Positions 33,378-42,232 of a stretch of 45,027 bases of DNA are shown one piece after another; the stretch's first letter is position 1, and each line of letters begins with the position of its first letter. The notes beneath the pieces are model-generated. The model was not told where the DNA came from and made no database searches. It worked only from the letters and a program-made list of their open reading frames with translations. Position numbers and translations under genes: made by a program. The stretch comes from Bacteroidota bacterium (GTDB lineage: Bacteria > Bacteroidota > Bacteroidia > Flavobacteriales_D > Sanyastnellaceae), in assembly GCA_027622975.1 (NCBI GenBank), contig JAQBVN010000017.1:1-45027 (forward strand), read 5' to 3'.

Positions 33378-35216
33378 TCAGTCCGTATTTTGAGGTAATC
33401 CCAGTGCATCACAGGGGAAGCCAAACCCGGACAAGAACAGCAACAAGTCACCGGTGCCGATGATACCATCTCCATCGTGGTCTCGAGCACACTCGACCTT
33501 GCAGATTTGGGCTGTCTCATCCCACGACGTCCCAGGGCCACATAAACAAGAGAAATCACACGCACCATTTTCTTGTGTGGCTTCGGGGTTGTAATTGCAG
33601 GCCACGGCGTAAGTGCAGCCGGCAACGGTGGAATTCACAAGAGGCAATCCTTGGGTCACGATGACATATTGGTTCGTGGGGACATTGGTGTACACGTCCT
33701 TCCCTCCGCCTGGCCAATCCACCACCAAGCTGTCTGCACTCTGAGCGCCAAGACCAAAGTGCAGACGTTTGCTGCTTTGGGACATGTAATTGGTACCACA
33801 TGTGACAGTTCTCATGTCACCCAAGCCATTGCTCCACAGTGTGACAACAGCACCAATGGCCTCTTTGTTGCAAAACACCCCCACAGGCAGCACTGACAGC
33901 CAGTTGTTGTCGTTGGGCACTCCGTTGAGCAACCGCGCGTGAGTCCCGATGCGATGAGACACAAAATCAAGGGCACCATCCATGTTGTGGTCTGCGCAAG
34001 CCGATGCAAACGTAAGCTCGTTGTCTGTGTAGACCTCGTAGGATGCATTCGTCATGGGAAATTGTCCATCGTTGTTCAGAAAGAATCCATTCACATTGTC
34101 CGTATAGGTATTCAGTATGCTGGGATAATTGGTGTATTGAGAGGTTCCTGTACCGATGAACAAATCTTGCCATCCATCGTTGTTAGCGTCAAACCACAGC
34201 GCTCCCCAAGCCAAGTCATCCAACAAAATGTTGGCTTGACTGGAGACTTCTTCGAAGTTCAAAACCGACTCACCCTCATCAGTATTGGAGTTCTCCAATT
34301 GGCGTAAAAACTTGTTTCCCAAATCTGCGCCGTTGCTTACAACGACATCCCAATCACCATCCTTGTCAAAATCTGCAAACGATGAGCTCATGGCATGCAC
34401 GCCCAAGTCCATTCCCCATGTCGAAGCCACGTCCACAAAAGTTCCATCGCCAAGGTTGCGGTATAAAGCATCCTTCCAAATGGTCCTGTCATTGATCACA
34501 TGCAAATCGAGGAATCCGTCGCGGTCCACGTCAACCCAGGTAGACTGGAATGATTGTTTGATGCCATTTCCAACCCCTGCGGTCGCAGTGACGTCTTGAA
34601 ATTGCATGGCGAGGTCGACGCCTCCTAGGTTGCGGAATAATCGGTTTTCTTCGGTGTTCGTCGAGGGAGAGTGATAATGGCAGATGTGCACATCGAGTCG
34701 CCCGTCCTGGTCGTAATCGGCCACAGAAGCCCCGTAACTGCGCTCCCCGTCCGACCCCACCATTCCCCCTGCGTATGGAACCTCGCTCAAATACCCATTG
34801 GGAAGTCTCGCGTAGAGACGGTTAGGGCTCAACCTCTGCGTCACGAACAAATCCTGGTCACCGTCGTCATCCAGATCCACCCAAAGTAGACATTTGGGCT
34901 CTCCCGCCGTGCTTTCAGTACCCACATTGACTTCGGTGAATGTCCCTGTCCCGTCTCCCTGATAGAAAAAAAGATTTCCGGAATGCTGAGCGAATGAGAG
35001 ATCGTCGAATCCGTCACCATTGAAATCGGCAAAACTGACTCCATGACCAAGATATCCTCCCGTGTGGTCTGTGTAGAGAACATGACCCTGGTCACCATCG
35101 ACAAACATCTGGGCAGCGGCACTTGGAATCAAAGCCAGCGAAAGTCCCAAAACCATCCATGCACTGCTCAAACCCGGAAGGACAACGGCTGAACTTTGAG
35201 GTCGGGACGCATTCAT
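33378..35216 (-). CDS. Exported FG-GAP/ASPIC-UnbV repeat protein with a half dockerin-like end
   Basis: A 612-residue secreted protein. Residues 1-36 are a signal peptide (SSAWMVLGLSLALIPSAAAQ). Residues 50-420 form an integrin-type propeller with calcium loops DFNGDGFDD, DLDDDGDQD, DYDQDGRLD, DVDRDGFLD, DFDKDGDWD and DANNDGWQD. An ASPIC/UnbV domain follows (IGAVVTLWS to SSKRLHFGLG and VVDWPGGG). Then comes one Cys-rich ACNYNPEAT repeat and a single calcium-loop unit (DHDGDGIIGTGDLLLFLSGFG), with no second half. The ATG at 35216 is chosen because the signal peptide starts there; an in-frame upstream extension has no signal. Likely a surface adhesin or substrate-binding protein. Confidence 0.85.
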   Translation of the reverse strand: MNASRPQSSAVVLPGLSSAWMVLGLSLALIPSAAAQMFVDGDQGHVLYTDHTGGYLGHGVSFADFNGDGFDDLSFAQHSGNLFFYQGDGTGTFTEVNVGTESTAGEPKCLLWVDLDDDGDQDLFVTQRLSPNRLYARLPNGYLSEVPYAGGMVGSDGERSYGASVADYDQDGRLDVHICHYHSPSTNTEENRLFRNLGGVDLAMQFQDVTATAGVGNGIKQSFQSTWVDVDRDGFLDLHVINDRTIWKDALYRNLGDGTFVDVASTWGMDLGVHAMSSSFADFDKDGDWDVVVSNGADLGNKFLRQLENSNTDEGESVLNFEEVSSQANILLDDLAWGALWFDANNDGWQDLFIGTGTSQYTNYPSILNTYTDNVNGFFLNNDGQFPMTNASYEVYTDNELTFASACADHNMDGALDFVSHRIGTHARLLNGVPNDNNWLSVLPVGVFCNKEAIGAVVTLWSNGLGDMRTVTCGTNYMSQSSKRLHFGLGAQSADSLVVDWPGGGKDVYTNVPTNQYVIVTQGLPLVNSTVAGCTYAVACNYNPEATQENGACDFSCLCGPGTSWDETAQICKVECARDHDGDGIIGTGDLLLFLSGFGFPCDALGLPQNTD

Positions 35217-35416
35217 CACAGGAATGATTTCAAAACTCGAGAACGGAAAGAAATTGGTTTTCACGAAGCCCGAAAGTGTCAATAATTTACGAGATAACCT
35301 CGACAGATGGATAAAAAATGTCTCGGAATGCATTACTTTGACAGGGAAGTCCCGAATCGTGTGCACGACGTGATTTCCAATCGGGTCCTGTGTTCACATC
35401 AAAACCACCCAATTCA

Positions 35417-37753
35417 ATGCGCATCGCCGTTTCTTGGTCCCCAATCACCTGCTCGCTTCTCCTGTTCACCGCCTTGTTGCCATGGATGGGTATGGCCCAA
35501 ATCCAAATGGGTGGATTCCCATTGAATTGGAAGGACAGCGGTTTGCCGGAACACCCATGGAAAGAGTTCTCCCCATTGGATGTTGCCATCCTTGAACAGG
35601 AAGATGCGGTGACGGCAACCATGAAGGACGCTCCCTGGCGTTTTGGAATCGAACACGAAGTGAGCTGGACAATGACCAATTCAGGGACATGGATTGAGCA
35701 GGACGGTTTCCGCGTATGGCGACTCGGGGTTTGGGCGGAACAAGCCACAAGCATCAGCTTCTACCTCTCTCGATTCGTGGTTCCTGAAGGGGGCGAATTG
35801 TTCGTGTACGATGGGAATCGCGAGCATTTCATGGGCGCGTTCAACCACAACAACATGAAGGAGTGGGAAGGACTGGCCTTGAGTTTGATGGAGGGAGACC
35901 GAGCCATTCTCGAGTATCGCGAACCTTTGAATTCTCCATTCGAAGGTGAAATTGAAGTAGGTCAGGTCGTCCAAGGGTATCGGTCCCTGCTTCGGAGGGA
36001 GCTTGAATTGAGCGACAGCATGGCAGCCATGGGGCCCTTCGGCAACAGCGGAGCTTGCAACATCAACGTCAATTGTCCCGCTGGAGCAGATTGGCAAGTG
36101 GAAAAGAAATCAGTGGCATTGATTGTCAATGGTGGATTCGCAACTTGCACTGGTGCGATGGTCAACAACACCGCGAACAATGGCACACCATACTTCTTGA
36201 CTGCCAACCACTGTTTGGGCAACCCCAACACATGGACCTACTATTTCAACCATGAGAGTGCGACTTGCAGCGGAAACACGGGCCCCACGAACCAAAGCAT
36301 CTCGGGAGGGACCTTGTTGGTCAACAACAGCGGATCGGATGTGGCGCTGATTCAGTTGAGTTCGACACCTCCTGCAAGTTGGAATGTCGAATACGCGGGT
36401 TGGGATGCTTCAGGTGCCACCCCCGCCAATGCAACCGGCATTCACCACCCCTCAGGGGACGTGAAAAAAATCTGCTTTGAGGAAAACAGTCCTTACCAAA
36501 GCACGGCATCGGGCGCTCAGGTATGGTGGATCAGTCAATGGGAGGCGGGCGTAACAGAACCGGGATCATCGGGATCTCCCTTGTTTGATCAAAACCATCG
36601 AATCATTGGCCAATTGTATGGCGGAGCTGCTGCATGTTCTGGCACATCCAACAATGGACAATACGACTATTACGGTCGTTTCAACGTGTCATGGGGACTT
36701 GGGGTGAGTCAATATTTAGACCCAACGGGCAGTGGAGTCCTTGTGCTGGATGGCTATCCAACGGGTTACAATACAGATGAAGGATGCACTGACCCCACGG
36801 CCTGCAACTACAGCCCTTTGGCCATCATTGATGACGGAAGTTGTGCAAGTTTCGATGCGTGCGGAGTTTGTGATGGAGACAACAGCTCATGCGGTGGATG
36901 CACCAATGAAAGCGCTTGCAACTACGACCCCGCGGCAGCTGTGGACGATGGTTCGTGCGTATTGAATGGAGTCAACGTGACGATGACCGTGTTGACAGAC
37001 AATTATCCGCAAGAAACCACCTGGCAAATCACCAATGGTTCAGGCGGCGTGGTTCTTGAAGGAGGGCCATATTCGGGTCAGCAATCCACGTATTCAGCCA
37101 CCACATGCTTGGCTTCTGGTTGCTACACACTCACCGTGTTTGACTCCTATGGAGACGGCATTCAATACAATGGCGTTGTGGGAAACTACATACTCACCGA
37201 TGGCGACGGCAATACGTTGGCAGAGTCAGTATCCGGCGGGAATTTTGGCAGCCAGGCAGACCACGCTTTTTGTGTGGAGGCTGGTACCACCGACACGCCC
37301 GGGTGCATCGACAGTACGGCTTGCAATTTTGATGCCGGCGCGGATGTGGACGATGGTTCATGCACCTATGGACTTCCCTATTATCTCGATGGCGACTCTG
37401 ATGGATTTGGGGGTGTTTTGGTGGGAGTCACATGCGATTCACAGGCTCCTTCCGGATACGTTTTCACTTCCGGTGATTGCAACGATGCAGATGACAGCGC
37501 CTTTCCGGGTGCCGAGGGCAATGCAATGGGTGTCGACAACAATTGCAACGGTGTGATTGACCCAAGTGAAGAATTCATTGAGGCTTGCCCTTCGGACTTG
37601 AATCAAGATGGAAACGTGACTGTGGCAGATGTCCTGTTGGTGCTTTCCGAATTTGGGTGTACCTCTGGATGTCAATACGATGCCAATGGGGATGGTTCAG
37701 TCAACGTGTCTGACATTCTCCTTCTTCTTGCCGCTTTTGGTTCTCTTTGCTGA
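35417..37753 (+). CDS. Secreted trypsin-like (lysyl endopeptidase-like) protease with Cys-rich, MopE and dockerin-like modules
   Basis: A 778-residue exported serine protease. Residues 1-28 are a signal peptide (ITCSLLLFTALLPWMGMAQ). The peptidase domain spans about residues 215-445 with His in YFLTANHCLG, Asp in GSDVALIQLS and Ser in EPGSSGSPLF, the full triad. After it come two Cys-rich ACNY repeats, a small beta domain with DSYGDGI, a third Cys-rich repeat, a MopE-type metal-binding motif (DCNDADDSAFPGAEG and VDNNCNGVID), and a duplicated dockerin-like end (DLNQDGNVTVADVLLVL and DANGDGSVNVSDILLLL). The gene ends on a Cys three residues after the second loop helix, with no T9SS domain. The next gene follows after 8 bp. 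Confidence 0.9.
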   Translation: MRIAVSWSPITCSLLLFTALLPWMGMAQIQMGGFPLNWKDSGLPEHPWKEFSPLDVAILEQEDAVTATMKDAPWRFGIEHEVSWTMTNSGTWIEQDGFRVWRLGVWAEQATSISFYLSRFVVPEGGELFVYDGNREHFMGAFNHNNMKEWEGLALSLMEGDRAILEYREPLNSPFEGEIEVGQVVQGYRSLLRRELELSDSMAAMGPFGNSGACNINVNCPAGADWQVEKKSVALIVNGGFATCTGAMVNNTANNGTPYFLTANHCLGNPNTWTYYFNHESATCSGNTGPTNQSISGGTLLVNNSGSDVALIQLSSTPPASWNVEYAGWDASGATPANATGIHHPSGDVKKICFEENSPYQSTASGAQVWWISQWEAGVTEPGSSGSPLFDQNHRIIGQLYGGAAACSGTSNNGQYDYYGRFNVSWGLGVSQYLDPTGSGVLVLDGYPTGYNTDEGCTDPTACNYSPLAIIDDGSCASFDACGVCDGDNSSCGGCTNESACNYDPAAAVDDGSCVLNGVNVTMTVLTDNYPQETTWQITNGSGGVVLEGGPYSGQQSTYSATTCLASGCYTLTVFDSYGDGIQYNGVVGNYILTDGDGNTLAESVSGGNFGSQADHAFCVEAGTTDTPGCIDSTACNFDAGADVDDGSCTYGLPYYLDGDSDGFGGVLVGVTCDSQAPSGYVFTSGDCNDADDSAFPGAEGNAMGVDNNCNGVIDPSEEFIEACPSDLNQDGNVTVADVLLVLSEFGCTSGCQYDANGDGSVNVSDILLLLAAFGSLC

Positions 37754-37761
37754 AAGACACC

Positions 37762-39306
37762 ATGACCATGATTTTCTCACGATTTCAATTTCTTAGCCTG
37801 TGTTTGATCTCAGGATGGTTATCAGCTCCTTGGATTCATGCGCAGTGCGAGACATGCACGCCTGACCTCGCATGTGTCGCCGTTGACTTTCCAGTACTTT
37901 GTCCTTCCCAACTGCCCAATGGTGTTCAAGGTGAGTATTATGAGTCCACGGCAACCTTCAACCTCCCTCCTTCCGTGGTTGACCCAGGCTCGGGCATTGA
38001 AGCGCAGCTCTTGACAGTGACCATCGCTTCTGTAACTGGATTGCCTTTTGGGCTTGAACTGACACCCAACAACCCCGATGGCGTCTATCAGCCCCAAGAT
38101 GGAGAGTATTATGGATGCACCATTGTGTGCGGCACACCGCTGGTAAGCGGTTCATTCTTTGTGGACATCAATGTCTCCGTGCTCGTTTCGGCCTTTGGTT
38201 TCCAGCAAACTGTCAATGAAAGTTTCTCCTTGCCCTTGACCATCGAACCGGGAGCTGATGCTGGGACCCCGACATCATTTGGAGTCAATGCGATTCAAGG
38301 TTGCGCTCCCATGAATGTTCAAGGAACGAATCTGATTGAAGGCCCGGGAGCTGCCTATCTCTGGGATTTTGGAAACGGGACGACTTCAACTGCCATGAAC
38401 CCCTCCTTTGTACTCGACACCATAGGAGCCTATGAGGTTTCATGCCAAACCACGGTCACAGAACTCTCCTTGAGCCAGGTCAGCATCACAGCACTAGGCG
38501 GAGGATGGGGCCAAGACATTGAAGATATTTTTGGGCAGCCTGACCCCTACTTTGTGCTATCCGGGCCCGAGGGCGGGATCTACACGTCTGCGTATGTCGA
38601 CGGCAATGCCACCCCCACCTTCGGAGGATTGTCTATCCCATTGGAATCAGGCGTCGTGTACAACATCGCATTCTACGACAGCGACGGAGTGTTCACTGGA
38701 GATGACTTTTTGGGTTCAAGTGATTTCACGCCCACCCAAGCGGGAGTGATTGTTGTCTCAAACAGCACGACAGCCTCGCTCACCATTCAAGAGAATGTGG
38801 TTGCCACATTTGACGAATCTCTCGTGGTGACGGTGTTTGAGTCATTGGATGGTTACGCCGATTTGGACGGCGATGGATATGGTGACCCGAACACCCCCAT
38901 CGACGGATGTGACTTGGAAAGCACTTTGCCATTTTCATTCAACGATCAAGATTGCAACGACAACAACGCGAACGTGTATTTCGGAGCATCTGGAACTGGT
39001 GAGGGCATAGACAACAATTGTGACGGCCAAATCATAGAGGACGAAATTGTCGTCATTCCTGGATGCACTGAACCAACGGCCACAAACTTCAACCCTGAAG
39101 CCAACCAAGACGATGGATCTTGCGTCATCCCGGCGTGCTTGGGCGATCTCAACAACGACCTGACCGTTTCCGTGGCAGACATTTTGATCATGCTGGGTTC
39201 ATTCGGCTGCAGTTCTTCCTGCGAATATGATCTCAACAATGATGATGCCGTTGGGGTCACTGATTTACTTGCTTTGCTGGCGAACTTTGGAATAGACTGT
39301 GAATGA
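37762..39306 (+). CDS. Exported PKD/MopE-motif protein with a dockerin-like end
   Basis: A 514-residue secreted protein. Residues 1-28 are a signal peptide (FQFLSLCLISGWLSAPWIHAQ). A Cys-rich N-terminal region (CETCTPDLACVAVDFPVLC) and a cadherin/He-PIG-like beta domain come first, then a PKD domain with YLWDFGNGTTS (about residues 195-230). A MopE-type metal-binding motif (DQDCNDNNANVYFGASG with DNNCDGQI) follows, then one degenerate ACNY repeat (ATNFNPEANQDDGSC) and the dockerin-like end (GDLNNDLTVSVADILIML and DLNNDDAVGVTDLLALL). The start at 37762 leaves 8 bp after the protease stop; the second ATG at 37768 is also possible. The two genes are probably one transcript. The function is unknown. 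Confidence 0.85.
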   Translation: MTMIFSRFQFLSLCLISGWLSAPWIHAQCETCTPDLACVAVDFPVLCPSQLPNGVQGEYYESTATFNLPPSVVDPGSGIEAQLLTVTIASVTGLPFGLELTPNNPDGVYQPQDGEYYGCTIVCGTPLVSGSFFVDINVSVLVSAFGFQQTVNESFSLPLTIEPGADAGTPTSFGVNAIQGCAPMNVQGTNLIEGPGAAYLWDFGNGTTSTAMNPSFVLDTIGAYEVSCQTTVTELSLSQVSITALGGGWGQDIEDIFGQPDPYFVLSGPEGGIYTSAYVDGNATPTFGGLSIPLESGVVYNIAFYDSDGVFTGDDFLGSSDFTPTQAGVIVVSNSTTASLTIQENVVATFDESLVVTVFESLDGYADLDGDGYGDPNTPIDGCDLESTLPFSFNDQDCNDNNANVYFGASGTGEGIDNNCDGQIIEDEIVVIPGCTEPTATNFNPEANQDDGSCVIPACLGDLNNDLTVSVADILIMLGSFGCSSSCEYDLNNDDAVGVTDLLALLANFGIDCE

Positions 39307-39414
39307 GAGTCGTGGCACCTCTGCAGGTTTTTTGGAATCGCAGCGTTTTGTGGGAATGTCGTCGACAAATTCAATCCCAAAGGTTTGCTGTATTTTAGAA
39401 CCAAATCATCAGAC

Positions 39415-41886
39415 ATGAACCTCTCTCGTCTCGTGTTTATGGTAGTTCTTGGTGCATGGAGCACTTGGGCCTCGGCTCAATGCAATTACACCATGAGCTT
39501 TTTGAGCTACCTCAGCTCAGCTCAAACCGCAAGTCAAAGCGCAACGCTTGCGGGCAACTTGACCTCCGCCACCTTCAATTTGAATTTCTCAGGCACAGGT
39601 GCGAGCTATCCATCGGATATGATGGTGTACATCTACGCCCCCAACGGAAATTGCATTGTTTGGGGCGGTTGGAACATCAACCCTGTCGGCAGTTGCACCA
39701 ACATCGGGACAGGCGCAAACAATTCGTGGCCTGGCAACTGGAATACGACGGTCAATGGTTTTTACACGTATACCCTCAACTTGGCGGCATATGGATTGAA
39801 TGGCTCTGGAAACTGGACTGTCACAATTCAAAATGCATGGACTGGATCGTCTGTGGCCACCTACGATCTCGACATCATCTTTAACGGGATATGTGCCGGT
39901 GATTGTTTTGATCCGATGGCTTGCAACTTTGTTCCGAACGCGACGCTTCCAAACAATGCCATGTGCGAGTATGCCATCGATTTGTACCCCAGTGGATTGT
40001 ACGATTGTGACGGGAACTGCTACCTGGATTTTGATGGAGATTTGATTTGCAATGCTTTGGAGATTCCGGGGTGTCAAGAGCCTTGGGCCTGCAACTACAA
40101 CCCCTTGGCCACCGACCCAGCCCCTCCCGGCGACCCTTGTGTGTACCCTCAAAACAACCAAGTTGACTGCAACAACAACAGTTTGTTACCTCAGTTTTTG
40201 TCACAACCTCAAAATTCGACTGTGTCTTGCACGAGCATTCCACAGCCTCCTTTGATTTCGGCCCAGCCCGCCCCTGCCTCAGTGGCATATCACGCGTTGT
40301 TTCCAGAGAGTTGCTATGACGCCAATGACGAAGTCAGCATTCAATTTCAGGAGACTACCTACGCAGGCAGTTGCCCCGGAAACTACACCATTGAAAGGCT
40401 GTGGACCATCACGGACTGCATGGGTTTTCAGAGTTCTCTTCTGCAGGTGTTAACCGTGGTTGACAACACGCCACCCGTGGTGTACAACGACCTCGACCCT
40501 ATCTCGATTGATTGCAATGACCCTGTCATCTTTGAACCCATCAATGCGCAGGACGCCTGCGGGGGCATAGTCCAAATTGTGGGAGAGCCCTCTTTTGTGA
40601 CCATTCCGGGGGTGTGCGATGGTGAATTCACAAGGAAGAAAACCTCGGTGATCACGGACCAATGTGGGAACCAAACCACCGTCGTTCAAATCATCGTGGT
40701 GGAAGACAACGACCCTCCCTTTTGGTTGAACGTCCCTGATGAAATCATCATCACGGACGACATCAATGGAGACGACTTCGACTTGCCAGTGGCCGATGAC
40801 ATCTGTTCTGATTTCGAGGTTCAGATGAACACTTCCTACGCTCCTGGTGACTGTCCACTGTCAGTGGTTTTGACCCGTCAGTTCATCGCCACAGACCAAT
40901 GCGGAAACACCTCTCAACCGTTCTACCAAACCATTCAGGAAGCCACTGACTTAACAGCCTCTGTGGACTTTGAGGTGGTCAGTTGTCACGACGGAAGCGA
41001 TGGAAATGCGTCCGTGGAGGTGGAGGGCGGAATCCCTCCTTACAACGTGAATTGGGGTGGATACAATCCCAATGCCCTGCCCGCAGGATCGTACAATGTC
41101 GAAGTCACTGACGCCAACCTTTGCAATGTCTCCCTGCCCTTCTTGATCACGGAGCCCGGACCCTTCAACCTCGAGTTGTCGGCTACCGTTCCTCAATGCA
41201 CTGATCCCAACAGCGGCACCATCGCTGCGGACATCAACGGAGGAAGTGGAAACGTCACGCTCGATTGGGGTGGAATCAACCCCAATGCCGTCCCTGCTGG
41301 GACCTACACGGTTCTCGCTACTGATGCTTCAGGCTGTCAAGCCCAAGACATCATCACGGTTCTGCCCGCCATCATCCCAGACCCTCTGGAACTCGACGGC
41401 GATTTTGTGGTCGCCCAGGGAGACAGTGCTGCCTACTACTACGAATACACCCAAGGAAGCAACTACGAATGGACATACACAGGAGCCACAGAACAGGAAG
41501 TCTTCTTCATCTTCGCCATTTCATTGCTCTGGGATAGCCTGGGAACACAGGAAGTGTGTGTCACTGAAACCAACTTCGAAGGATGCACGGGAGACCCTGT
41601 ATGCGTTGAAGTCCTCGTGGAGGATGATGTTTGGAATGTCGCAGAAGCAAACAGCCAGCCCGCCATCGTGGCCTACCCAAATCCAGTTGCAAGTCTTCTC
41701 ATCATCGATGTGCCTGAAGCACTGCTCAACGAGCCTTATCAGGTTGTCAATGTCTTAGGACAGGTCGTTGAAAACGGGTCTTTTCGAGATATCACCCATC
41801 GGCTTGATATTCAGTCGCTCACACCCGGACAATACCTGCTCAAGACGACGCATTCAGCGTCTCTCGTCTTTCATGTTCAGCGCTAA
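39415..41886 (+). CDS. T9SS-exported SprB-repeat surface protein
   Basis: An 823-residue surface protein. Residues 1-22 are a signal peptide (LVFMVVLGAWSTWASAQ). Residues 25-165 form a jelly-roll domain like the proprotein convertase P domain. Two Cys-rich repeats with ACNF and ACNY follow (about 165-255), then HYR-like beta domains (DNTPPVV, DNDPPFW). Two SprB repeats come next (VSCHDGSDGNASVEVEGGIP and PQCTDPNSGTIAADINGGSG). An Ig-like domain with YEYTQGSNYEWTYTG precedes the C-terminal T9SS type A sorting domain (VAYPNPVASLLIIDV to LTPGQYLLKTTH), which directs export and cell-surface attachment. The ATG at 39415 starts the signal peptide. Related repeats occur in the gliding adhesin SprB. 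Confidence 0.9.
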   Translation: MNLSRLVFMVVLGAWSTWASAQCNYTMSFLSYLSSAQTASQSATLAGNLTSATFNLNFSGTGASYPSDMMVYIYAPNGNCIVWGGWNINPVGSCTNIGTGANNSWPGNWNTTVNGFYTYTLNLAAYGLNGSGNWTVTIQNAWTGSSVATYDLDIIFNGICAGDCFDPMACNFVPNATLPNNAMCEYAIDLYPSGLYDCDGNCYLDFDGDLICNALEIPGCQEPWACNYNPLATDPAPPGDPCVYPQNNQVDCNNNSLLPQFLSQPQNSTVSCTSIPQPPLISAQPAPASVAYHALFPESCYDANDEVSIQFQETTYAGSCPGNYTIERLWTITDCMGFQSSLLQVLTVVDNTPPVVYNDLDPISIDCNDPVIFEPINAQDACGGIVQIVGEPSFVTIPGVCDGEFTRKKTSVITDQCGNQTTVVQIIVVEDNDPPFWLNVPDEIIITDDINGDDFDLPVADDICSDFEVQMNTSYAPGDCPLSVVLTRQFIATDQCGNTSQPFYQTIQEATDLTASVDFEVVSCHDGSDGNASVEVEGGIPPYNVNWGGYNPNALPAGSYNVEVTDANLCNVSLPFLITEPGPFNLELSATVPQCTDPNSGTIAADINGGSGNVTLDWGGINPNAVPAGTYTVLATDASGCQAQDIITVLPAIIPDPLELDGDFVVAQGDSAAYYYEYTQGSNYEWTYTGATEQEVFFIFAISLLWDSLGTQEVCVTETNFEGCTGDPVCVEVLVEDDVWNVAEANSQPAIVAYPNPVASLLIIDVPEALLNEPYQVVNVLGQVVENGSFRDITHRLDIQSLTPGQYLLKTTHSASLVFHVQR

Positions 41887-42142
41887 GGAGACGCTCCATC
41901 TGTGTCTGGAACTCGCCGGGTTTCTGATCTTTTCGATTCGAATGCCGGACTTTTGCAAAAGATTCGGACTTGTCTTCGATTTTTTGTCCAAGGCCAAGGA
42001 CTAGTCGATCCGTCAGCCAATGATGCCGAGGCATTTCTTGCTCGGTTATGCCTACGTCTTCGTGAACTCAGTGCAGGAATTGGCAACTGACCTTAAGAGT
42101 ATGACATGCATGGGTTATGCAAGTGATTGTATGTGTTTGGTA
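41887..42142. other. Gap between convergent surface-protein genes
   Basis: A 256-base stretch before the terminator. A 62-codon + frame with GTG start (41902-42090) contains a helical-looking segment (NDAEAFLARLCLRLREL), and a minus frame over the same DNA is also open. Neither has a recognisable family or a better claim than the other. I do not call a gene here. Confidence 0.3.
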
Positions 42143-42176
42143 AAAGAAAAAAGCCCCACCACAAGGGCAGGGCTTT
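42143..42176 (-). terminator. Terminator of the right-edge T9SS gene
   Basis: On the minus strand AAAGCCC pairs with GGGCTTT, with further pairing of TGCC and TGG inside the loop, followed by a T-rich run TTTCTTTT. It begins 57 bases after the stop of the minus-strand gene at 42233. Confidence 0.75.
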
Positions 42177-42232
42177 CAAGGTTTTGGTTTTCATGGGTAT
42201 CGGCTCATAGACCGATGCATTTCATTTGAAGA

